From positions 124,001 to 188,000 of the forward strand of contig NZ_QRDZ01000004.1 of NCBI RefSeq assembly GCF_003386235.1: DNA of 64,000 nucleotides, given 5' to 3'. Numbering within the stretch: position 1 is the first letter of the stretch; each line of letters starts with the position of its first letter. Position numbers and translations under genes: made by a program. A model generated the notes under the pieces. It saw only the letters and a program-made list of their open reading frames with translations. It did no database searches and was not told the origin of the DNA. Origin of the DNA: Cohnella phaseoli (GTDB taxonomy: Bacteria > Bacillota > Bacilli > Paenibacillales > Paenibacillaceae). Shown piece by piece: positions 57,425 to 64,000 of this stretch.

Positions 57425-57997
57425 ATGGGCGATGACAAGAAAGAAAAAACGGCTAAAGTGAAGGAGACGCACGGCACTTATTTTATCGATGAGAGGTACG
57501 AGATTATCGGAGGGGTGAGGTACGATTTTCTTACCTCGCCCAAGTTTTCGCATCAGGATGCGCTTGGACGTCTGCATTTGGCGTTTCATTCCGCCTGTTC
57601 GGAGGATGGCATCATTTTGCTTGCTCCAATGGACGTTCATTTTGACGAGGAGAACATTTTGCAGCCGGACATCCTATACATTCGTAGCGAAAATAAGGGA
57701 ATTATCCGGGACGGCTACGTCTACGGGGCTCCCGATCTCGTTGTGGAGATTTTGTCGGGCAGTACGGCGCGGAGAGATAAAACGATCAAGAAATCGACCT
57801 ATGAGCGCTTCGGAGTGGGGGAATATTGGTTGGTCGATCCGGTCTACCGGCTGGTGGAACAGTTCGCGATTGTCGAAGGCGAGTATCGCCTGCTTGCGAC
57901 CTTGTCGGAGGAGGACGAGCTTGTGTCCGCTACCGTGCCCTGTCTGACGGTTGATTTGTCGGCTGTTTTTGTGGAAGAGGAAGAGGCAGGAAAGTGA
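57425..57997 (+). CDS. Uma2-family (DUF820) PD-(D/E)XK-like protein
   Basis: A 190-residue protein. The restriction-endonuclease-like core is seen as 'ILQPDILYIRSEN', 'GAPDLVVEILSGSTARRDKT' and 'KKSTYERFGVGEYWLVDP', giving the Asp, Glu-x-Leu and Lys pattern of Uma2 proteins. The cellular role is not known; family members occur widely in cyanobacteria and Firmicutes. The ATG at 57425 lies 7 bases after GGAGG; an ATG at 57419 is too close to it. It stands behind leader unit B. Confidence 0.82.
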   Translation: MGDDKKEKTAKVKETHGTYFIDERYEIIGGVRYDFLTSPKFSHQDALGRLHLAFHSACSEDGIILLAPMDVHFDEENILQPDILYIRSENKGIIRDGYVYGAPDLVVEILSGSTARRDKTIKKSTYERFGVGEYWLVDPVYRLVEQFAIVEGEYRLLATLSEEDELVSATVPCLTVDLSAVFVEEEEAGK

Positions 57998-58449
57998 ATT
58001 TGAGAAAATAAGCATGTGAGCGTATTTATACGATTGATCGTACAAATACTCCGACTTTGTTGGGCGATGCGCCATTTGTGTACGATTAATCGACCAAATG
58101 GCCCGCATTAAAGGAAAAGGGATGAGTTTTATACGAAATTCCATCTAAAGTTGGCGTGTGACGACGAACGACCCATACCGGCCCCGGCTTGGACGACGAA
58201 CGGCCCATAGCCGGCTCCGGCTTGGACTAAGAACAGGGGCTATCAGACCGCTATCGAACACGATCCACCTGTCCGGGAGATACTGAAAAAACAAAAGTGG
58301 GAATTTCATCTAACAAAAAGACACCTTGAGCTGCAAAAGTTCGCAATCTATAACATTAAAGCGAACCGGCGAGAACAACCGTCGGTTCTTTCGTATGGCT
58401 CCGTCCGTTACAATGAAAGCGCATACCTAATTGTGAAGGAGCCAGTGCC
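57998..58449. other. 452-base gene-free region with palindromes and a direct repeat
   Basis: No coding frame is convincing. Near its left end are two hairpin-like palindromes: 58022-58049 (13-base arms GTATTTATACGAT/ATCGTACAAATAC with one mismatch) and 58072-58101 (CCATTTG/CAAATGG around CGATTAATCG). Next is a ~35-base tandem direct repeat at 58160-58227. The rest up to the GH63-like gene shows no clear promoter. Confidence 0.6.
58160..58227 (+). repeat. Two-copy ~35-base direct repeat
   Basis: Units starting GACGACGAACG and ending CGGCTTGGAC lie at 58160-58194 and 58192-58227, nearly back to back, with a few substitutions. There are only two copies and no spacers. Confidence 0.75.
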
Positions 58450-60195
58450 ATGAACTTCGATCTGAATATCGTGCCTTTCAGCAGACGGGAATCTTTTCTG
58501 GCGATTTCCCTGCTTCCTAAGGCCGACAATAGAGGGCAAGGTTTGTATTTGCGGACGGTGCGCGGAGGAGACGACAAGTTTGATGAGGCGTTTCGTATCG
58601 AGTTGATCGACGCTGACGGGGCGGCGATCGCGTTCACAGCCGAAGCGTCGCCGGAGCGGATTCGGCTATATGCTGAAGGCGGCTCGGCACAAGGACTTGC
58701 TGCTGCCGAATCTGCACAAGGACAAGCGGCTGCAGAAATTTGCCTTCCCGACGGCCGCACCGCCAGATTCCGCGCTGAAGGCTGCGGCATCCGGCTGACG
58801 TTCCGGACGTCGGCGTACGATTATGCTTACGAGGCGGCCGACGGCTGCTGGGAGGTCAACAGCTTTACGCACGAATGCCGGTTTATGCTGTCGTCGCTTG
58901 CCGGCGCCATGAGAACGGAAGTACCGTGGGACAAAATCAAAAGCTCGCGCATCGTCGCCGAGTTCGTGCCGGATCAGCAGACGGGCGTCGCGGAGTTCGC
59001 CATCGAGGAGTTCCGCACGGTGTGGGAGCCGGGTCGGGTATGGGAACCGTTCGCAGCTGCGGTGAAACGGGTGCGCGAGGAGTTCGCGGGTTGGCTGGAA
59101 AACAGCCTCCCCGGTCCGGAACGGCTGCAAGCCGGCCGCGAGCTGGCCGCCTATATTACGTGGAGCTGTCTCGTGCCTGCGGAGGGCTGTCTGACCCGCC
59201 CGGCCATGTACATGTCTAAAAACTGGATGACGAACATTTGGAGCTGGGACCACTGCTTTAACGCCATGGCGCTGGTTCGAAGCAATCCTAAGCTTGCTTG
59301 GGATCAGTTTATGATTTTCTTCGATCGGCAGGACGAGAGCGGTCTTATTCCCGATTTTATCAACGATAAGTTCGAGCTGTGGAACTGCAACAAGCCGCCG
59401 ATTCACGGCTGGACATTGGCATGGATGATGCAAAGGACCGATTTCATCAAGGAAGCGCAGCTTCGCGAGGTATACGGCCCGCTGGCCAAATGGACGAAGT
59501 GGTGGTTTCGTTACCGCGACGGGGACGGAGACGGCATTCCGCAGTATAATCACGGCAACGACTCCGGGTGGGACAACAGCACGGCGTTTAACAATGGCAT
59601 TCCGGTCGAGAGCCCGGATCTGGCCGCATTCCTGATTTTGCAAACCGAGCTGTTGGCCGAGATTGCCGGATTGCTCGGACTCGCCGAGGAATCGACCGAA
59701 TGGCGGCGGCTGGCCGAGGAAACACTGGATAAAATGCTGGCGCATTTCTGGAAGGGCGACCGCTTTATCGCTTGCCGCTCCGGTACGCATGAGCCTTCGG
59801 AAGGCGATACCTTACTGCTGTTCGTGCCGATCCTGCTCGGTCGCCGTCTGCCCGATCCTGTTCGCGAAGCGCTGCTCGCCGGGCTTCGCGACGAGAATCG
59901 TTTCCTGACGGCGAACGGCTGGGCGACCGAGAGCGTGAACAGCCCCTTCTATTCGCCGGACGGCTACTGGCGCGGACCGATCTGGGCTCCGTCGACGATG
60001 CTGCTGGTCGAAGGCGCAGCCGCGGCAGGGGATCGGGAGCTGGCGCGCGAAGTCGCCCGTCGTTTCTGCGACATGCTGAACCGAAGCGGCATGGCGGAAA
60101 ACTTCGATGCGATCACCGGCGAAGGCTTGCGCGACAGGGCGTTCACCTGGACGTCCAGCGTTTTCCTGATTTTGGCCAACGAATACTTGAACTAG
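58450..60195 (+). CDS. GH63-like / trehalase-type (alpha/alpha)6 glycosidase
   Basis: A 581-residue cytosolic protein. An N-terminal beta-domain (about 1-215) precedes an (alpha/alpha)6-barrel with 'NIWSWDHCFNAMAL' near 260, 'DGDGIPQYNHGNDSGWDNS' near 357 (the Asp in GxDSGWDNS is the usual catalytic acid of GH37/63-type enzymes) and 'YWRGPIWAPST' near 507. The Glu of 'NFDAITGEGLRDRAF' is a base candidate. It should hydrolyse a short alpha-glucoside or mannosylglycerate-like sugar. GGAG precedes the start. The stop codon lies inside the terminus of a MITE-like repeat. Confidence 0.78.
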   Translation: MNFDLNIVPFSRRESFLAISLLPKADNRGQGLYLRTVRGGDDKFDEAFRIELIDADGAAIAFTAEASPERIRLYAEGGSAQGLAAAESAQGQAAAEICLPDGRTARFRAEGCGIRLTFRTSAYDYAYEAADGCWEVNSFTHECRFMLSSLAGAMRTEVPWDKIKSSRIVAEFVPDQQTGVAEFAIEEFRTVWEPGRVWEPFAAAVKRVREEFAGWLENSLPGPERLQAGRELAAYITWSCLVPAEGCLTRPAMYMSKNWMTNIWSWDHCFNAMALVRSNPKLAWDQFMIFFDRQDESGLIPDFINDKFELWNCNKPPIHGWTLAWMMQRTDFIKEAQLREVYGPLAKWTKWWFRYRDGDGDGIPQYNHGNDSGWDNSTAFNNGIPVESPDLAAFLILQTELLAEIAGLLGLAEESTEWRRLAEETLDKMLAHFWKGDRFIACRSGTHEPSEGDTLLLFVPILLGRRLPDPVREALLAGLRDENRFLTANGWATESVNSPFYSPDGYWRGPIWAPSTMLLVEGAAAAGDRELAREVARRFCDMLNRSGMAENFDAITGEGLRDRAFTWTSSVFLILANEYLN

Positions 60196-60348
60196 GGCGT
60201 GTATGCAAACCCGCTCAGGGGCATCTTTCACCCCCTGCTGCGTCACTTTTGCTTGACGTACCCCCGGTACGCCTGCACAAAAGCTCCTTGCATGGAACGA
60301 AAGTTCGGAAATATCTGCTATCCTCGGAGTATGCATACACACCCTAGC
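60192..60348. repeat. MITE-like 157-base imperfect palindrome
   Basis: The ends CTAGGGCGTGTATGCA and TGCATACACACCCTAG are inverted repeats with one mismatch. The centre is a strong hairpin: CTTTTG...CGTACC-CCC-GGTACG...CAAAAG (60246-60283). No transposase is encoded. The left end contains the TAG stop of the GH63-like gene. It fills most of the gap before the kinase at 60512; I see no other element there. Confidence 0.75.
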
Positions 60349-60511
60349 TTCGCGAACCGCACTTCTTGCCGTCCGGCCGATTAAGGTCGGGGGAGAAGTG
60401 CTTTCGACGTTTTTGTCGGAGGGCGCATTGTATGGCTGTTTTCGTTCGTGCTACACTTCAGATACGAAATTGAACTTGCTTTAGCCAAGCGGACGAAGGG
60501 GGCCGGAATCG

Positions 60512-62257
60512 ATGCTCAAATCACTGTTCAAGCCGTTTTCCTCCCGTCTTTCCTACCATAGTATTCGCACGAAGCTGCTCGTCTGCTTCCTGATCGTCAC
60601 GATTATTCCATTGCTGTCGGTCGGGGCGTTATCCTACTACCAATCGGCGAAGACGATCGACTCCCAGTTCGGCAAATACGGGGAAAATGCCGTCGCCCAG
60701 CTGCAGCAGCAGATGAACGCTTATCTGACTAGGATGAGCCAGACGGCGGCCACGATTTATTCGTATTTGCTGGACCCGGCAAGGAGCGGGCTGGGCGATA
60801 GCGTTCCGTCTACGTATCGCGACATTCTCGACAAAAACAATTTCGAGTACTTTTTGAAAGCGCTTAGAACGGAAAAGAATGCGGGAATTTATATTATAGG
60901 CAGGTCGGGATATTACTATGGAGAGAACAATTTGGACGTGACCAAGCTGGAACGCATTCCGGCCTGGCGGGCGATACCGGACAATCCGGCGGGCGACTAC
61001 TGGCTCGGCTTCTATCCTCAGAATCACGGGCTCAAGGATCCGGAGGAAGATGAGGAGACTCTAACCGTACTCGGCTTGGCGGAAGCGATCACCAGCCCTT
61101 ACGGTGCGCTGCGCGGGAGCATGATTCTGATTGAAGAGAACGCGGAAGATTTGCTGCGCATGTTCGAGCTGTTCGAGAACGATACGCAGGCGCATCTGAC
61201 GATTGCCGATTCGCAAGGACGGATTGTCTACGAAACGGCGGTGGAGTACGAGGCTCGGGATAGCGACATCGTCTGGCACAAGGATATCGAGGCCAACGAC
61301 TGGACGATCGAAGCGAGGCTCCCGGCCAAGCTTTTCTACCGCTCCTCCGGACTGATCCGCTCGAATACGGTAATTGCGGCCGTCGCGTCGACGCTGCTTG
61401 CTTTTGCGCTGGCGTACTTGTTTTCCTCCCGTTTCACCGCGCGCATCAGGCGGCTCAAGGATTCGATGCAGAAGGTCAGCTTCGGCATGCTGCACACGAG
61501 AACGAAGGTTGAAGCGAAGGACGAACTGGGCAGTCTGGACGTCAGCTTTAACAACATGGTCGGCGGTATCGAGTCGCTGATCCGCGAAGTCGAGACGAAC
61601 GAGCGTCAGAAGAAGGAAGCGGAGCTAAGGGCTTTTCATTATCAGATCAATCCGCATTTGCTGTTCAATACGTTGAATTCGATTCAATGGAAGGCGCGGC
61701 TGCAAGGAGCGGAGGACATCCGCCAGATGCTGTACCATTTGACGATGGTGCTGGAGGGCAATCTGAACATCTCGCAGGAACTGGTTCCGCTGGGACGGGA
61801 GCTGCGGATTATCGAGCATTTTCTGAAAATCCAGGAGGTCCGCTACGGCTCTGTATTTCGATACGAGCAGGAATGCGACGAGGCGCTGAAAAAGTATCTG
61901 ATTCCCCGAATGACGCTGCAGCCGTTGTTCGAAAATATTTTTTTCCACGGCTTCGAGGATGGCAAGGGAACGATCCGCTTGTCGGTAGAGGACGAAGGAA
62001 CCTTGCTCAAGCTTGAGCTGGCGGATAACGGGGCTGGCATTTCCCCCGACAAGCTGCAGGAGCTGCTGCTGCCCGGCCAGCGGCGCAAGGGAAGAGGAGG
62101 GCTCGGCGTGCGAAACGCCGACCAGAAAATCAAGCTGCATTTTGGGGTGCAGTACGGCTTGACGGTCAAATCCAGTTCGGGCGAAGGAACGACGATTGTG
62201 ATCAAGTGGCCTAAAAAGGAGGAGAACGCGGATGGACACGGCGACGGGAACGATTAA
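60512..62257 (+). CDS. YesM-type sensor histidine kinase
   Basis: A 581-residue membrane kinase with segments at about 24-44 and 288-308, an extracellular Cache-like domain between them, HAMP, the phospho-accepting His in 'QINPHLLFNTLNSIQW' near 380, and ATPase motifs 'DNGAGI' and 'GLGVRNADQKIKLHFG'. It overlaps the response regulator by 26 bases. The divergently unlinked but adjacent sugar receptor at 63562 is the likely target. AAGGGGGCCGGAA precedes the start. Confidence 0.92.
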   Translation: MLKSLFKPFSSRLSYHSIRTKLLVCFLIVTIIPLLSVGALSYYQSAKTIDSQFGKYGENAVAQLQQQMNAYLTRMSQTAATIYSYLLDPARSGLGDSVPSTYRDILDKNNFEYFLKALRTEKNAGIYIIGRSGYYYGENNLDVTKLERIPAWRAIPDNPAGDYWLGFYPQNHGLKDPEEDEETLTVLGLAEAITSPYGALRGSMILIEENAEDLLRMFELFENDTQAHLTIADSQGRIVYETAVEYEARDSDIVWHKDIEANDWTIEARLPAKLFYRSSGLIRSNTVIAAVASTLLAFALAYLFSSRFTARIRRLKDSMQKVSFGMLHTRTKVEAKDELGSLDVSFNNMVGGIESLIREVETNERQKKEAELRAFHYQINPHLLFNTLNSIQWKARLQGAEDIRQMLYHLTMVLEGNLNISQELVPLGRELRIIEHFLKIQEVRYGSVFRYEQECDEALKKYLIPRMTLQPLFENIFFHGFEDGKGTIRLSVEDEGTLLKLELADNGAGISPDKLQELLLPGQRRKGRGGLGVRNADQKIKLHFGVQYGLTVKSSSGEGTTIVIKWPKKEENADGHGDGND

Positions 62258-63425
62258 AGTTATGATTGCGGATGACGAGAGCATTGTGCGCAAAGGGCTG
62301 CAAGCCACTGTACCTTGGGAAAAATACGGCATGGAGGTTGTCGCGGACGCCGCGAACGGACGCAAGGCGTGGGAGGCGTTCCAGCTTCATCGGCCGCAAA
62401 TCGTGATCACCGATATCGTCATGCCCGAGATGGACGGCATCGAGCTGTCGCGTAGAGTGAAGCAGGCTGCGCCGGATACGAGAATTGTTCTGCTCAGCTG
62501 CCATCGAGATTTCGAATATGCCAAAGAAGGGCTGAAGCTTGGCGTCTCCGGCTACTTGCTCAAGACGGCGTTCGAGGATGAAGAGCTCGAGGGCATGCTG
62601 GAGCAATTTCGCAAGGAATTGTGTGCTTCCAGAACGGACGCCGGGGGCGACTCCGACGAAGGCGTCGCCGAGGAAAGATTGGGCACGCAATTGTATGCCT
62701 GGCTTAGCGGTCATAGCGACAAGTTTGCCCGCGAGCTGGAGAAGCTGGCCGAGGCGCGTTCGTGGCGGGAACGGGCGCTTTATGTCTATGTGATCAAATC
62801 CGGCTTAAACTGGCGGGACGCTGCGGACATACTAAGTCGGGATGACACATTAAAGAACGAGGGAGCCTTAATCCCATTCAGCGAGGAGCGTTGGTACTGG
62901 ATGCTCCCGGCCGCGCTTGCGGAAGCCGCAAGCGGCTGGCTTGTAGAGCGCAAGAGCGAGCATGCGGAACTGTTATGGTCGCGTTCCGGCCCTGTAGAAG
63001 GCCCGCAGCAATGGCTGCGAGCGATTTCCGAGCTGCACAAGGAAGCGGAAATGGAAAAAGCATACGGCGTGTCGTCCGGAGAGTGGCCGGAACCGATCTG
63101 GAAGGCGCTCCGACTGATGCACGACAATCCGTCCGCGGATTGGTCGGTCAGCGACGTAGCCGGACAGGTCGGTCTTAGCCGCAGTCATTTCTCGATTTTG
63201 TTCAAGAAATCGGTCGGCCTCAGCTTCGTCGCTTATCAATATAAGCGCAAGCTGAAAATCGCCCGCGAATTACTCAAGGACACTTCCCTGACGATGCAAG
63301 ACATTGCCGAGCGAACCGGCCTTGGCGACAGCAAATATTTTAGCAAATGGTTTAAACGCTGCACCGGGCAGACGCCAAGCCATTACCGGACGCAACAAAA
63401 AGACGGCGCGTCCCGAACAGAATGA
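62232..63425 (+). CDS. YesN-type response regulator (REC + AraC HTH), short form
   Basis: A 397-residue regulator. The receiver (about 8-125) has 'IADDES', the phospho-accepting Asp in 'ITDIVMPEMDGIEL' near 61 and Lys in 'YLLKTAFEDEEL'. The C-terminal AraC HTH (about 295-390) reads 'SVSDVAGQVGLSRSHFSILF' and 'MQDIAERTGLGDSKYFSKWF'. The middle region is shorter than in the 526-residue regulator at 15565. AAAAAGGAGG precedes the start. It probably activates the sugar importer that begins at 63562. Confidence 0.92.
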   Translation: MDTATGTIKVMIADDESIVRKGLQATVPWEKYGMEVVADAANGRKAWEAFQLHRPQIVITDIVMPEMDGIELSRRVKQAAPDTRIVLLSCHRDFEYAKEGLKLGVSGYLLKTAFEDEELEGMLEQFRKELCASRTDAGGDSDEGVAEERLGTQLYAWLSGHSDKFARELEKLAEARSWRERALYVYVIKSGLNWRDAADILSRDDTLKNEGALIPFSEERWYWMLPAALAEAASGWLVERKSEHAELLWSRSGPVEGPQQWLRAISELHKEAEMEKAYGVSSGEWPEPIWKALRLMHDNPSADWSVSDVAGQVGLSRSHFSILFKKSVGLSFVAYQYKRKLKIARELLKDTSLTMQDIAERTGLGDSKYFSKWFKRCTGQTPSHYRTQQKDGASRTE

Positions 63426-63481
63426 CACCCGGCCTCCAACATCGAACAAAAGCGCACGAAGGTCCGAATAGATGTCCGTTT

Positions 63482-63525
63482 TGAACCGCTTTCATGTCCT
63501 CTATGATAGGGATGTAAGCGGTTCA
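63482..63525 (+). promoter_or_regulatory. Inverted repeat in the promoter region of the last receptor gene
   Basis: TGAACCGCTT (63482-63491) and AAGCGGTTCA (63516-63525) are perfect inverted arms around 24 bases that include TATGAT (63502-63507), a possible -10. The arms resemble half cre sites. This may be an operator or activator site for the adjacent regulator. Confidence 0.5.
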
Positions 63526-63561
63526 CTTATTTTGAGCACATTCCACGGGGAGGCAGCACAA

Positions 63562-64000
63562 ATGAAAAAGAAAAGCTCTGCTCTGCTATTGGCCACAATG
63601 ATGGGCGTCTCGTTGTTAAGCGCTTGCGGCGGAGGCGGCGACAAAGCCGGCAATGGCACGCCGTCCGCATCGCCATCCGCATCGCCGTCCGCCGGCTCCA
63701 GCTCCGAAAACACCGGCGGCTCCGAAAATGCCGGATTGACGGGAACGATCCGCTTCGCTTCCTGGGATACCGGCGATGCTTTGAAAATTCAGCAGGACAT
63801 CGCCAAAAAATTCGAGCAAAGCCATCCCGGCACGAAGGTCCAAGTGGAAGCGTACGCCGACGGCTTCGATCAGAAGCTGGCCGCCGGCTTCGGAGCGGCG
63901 AACCCGCCCGACGTTATGTACATGTGGGATTTTCCGACGTATCATCAATCGCTTGAGCCTTTGGACGATTTCGCTTCCAAGGACGCCAGTCTGAATATTG
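63562..64000 (+). CDS. Sugar ABC transporter substrate-binding lipoprotein (partial, runs off the window)
   Basis: The frame starts at an ATG 7 bases after GGGGAGG and is still open at the window end (146 residues seen). The signal ends at the lipobox LLSACG (Cys near 22), followed by a Gly/Ser/Pro linker ('GTPSASPSASPSAGSSSE') and the start of a type-1 sugar-receptor fold ('TIRFASWDTGDALKIQQDIA', 'PPDVMYMWDFPTYHQSLEP'). It should begin an importer operon controlled by the two-component system just upstream. Confidence 0.88.
   Translation, partial: MKKKSSALLLATMMGVSLLSACGGGGDKAGNGTPSASPSASPSAGSSSENTGGSENAGLTGTIRFASWDTGDALKIQQDIAKKFEQSHPGTKVQVEAYADGFDQKLAAGFGAANPPDVMYMWDFPTYHQSLEPLDDFASKDASLNI

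Noticed and set aside
58160-58227. Possible CRISPR remnant
   Set aside because: There are only two back-to-back copies, no spacers and no cas genes.
63482-63525. Catabolite-responsive element before the last receptor gene
   Set aside because: Each arm fits the cre consensus only with two or more mismatches; the perfect inverted repeat is better explained as a different operator.

Overview
The window looks like a chromosome segment of a spore-former of the Paenibacillaceae (Paenibacillus/Cohnella type). The grounds are paired YesM/YesN-type sensor and AraC-type response regulators, sugar ABC importers with lipoprotein receptors and no ATPase of their own, strong AGGAGG ribosome binding sites, a TatA-TatC translocase without TatB, and many carbohydrate-active enzymes. 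All functional names come from reading motifs; no database search was run.

Layout. 1-500: C-terminal end of a probable glycoside hydrolase, then a double-hairpin terminator. 0.76-3.0 kb: an SDR oxidoreductase and the tatA-tatC pair. 3.2-13.1 kb: one plus-strand operon with an MDR dehydrogenase, a GH78-like rhamnosidase, a Tat-signal beta-helix protein, a sugar ABC importer (receptor plus two permeases) and a Gfo/Idh/MocA oxidoreductase. 13.2-15.5 kb: an AraC regulator divergent from an SGNH hydrolase. 15.6-22.8 kb: a two-component system divergent from a second ABC importer. 22.9-31.2 kb: a secreted GH99/WbsX-like enzyme with three C-terminal repeats, a GH127-like enzyme, and a large GH99/WbsX-like enzyme with no signal peptide. 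31.2-36.2 kb: a GntR-controlled catabolic operon (MBL hydrolase, SDR, glucarate-dehydratase-like enolase, aldose-epimerase-like protein) with GntR-type palindromes at both ends of the regulator gene. 36.2-36.8 kb: a Cu/Zn superoxide dismutase. 56.8-58 kb: an XRE regulator and a Uma2-family protein, each behind a copy of the same promoter-hairpin unit. 58.4-64 kb: a GH63-like glycosidase, a third two-component system and the start of another sugar receptor.

The most interesting part is 36.9-56.8 kb, a ribosomal peptide (RiPP/bacteriocin) locus of the NHLM type. It holds an HlyD-like secretion protein, a C39-peptidase ABC exporter and a second NHLM ABC protein. After a terminator come three precursor peptides, each with an (I/L)S-x-x-EL-E-x-VAGG leader end and a Cys-free core. 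No lanthipeptide synthetase, radical SAM, YcaO or other usual maturase is present. Around these are a YHYH-domain protein, two orphan receptor lipoproteins, a DAACS-family transporter with altered key residues, and an AcpS-type phosphopantetheinyl transferase. A convergent five-gene signalling operon encodes a CheY-like protein, a CheA-like 7TM kinase, an OmpR-type regulator and two paralogous kinases, one of which has Lys in place of the phospho-accepting His. A direct-repeat box at fixed spacing from a -10 element stands before all three transcription units (export, precursor, signalling). This suggests one self-contained regulon that I do not recognise as a described system.
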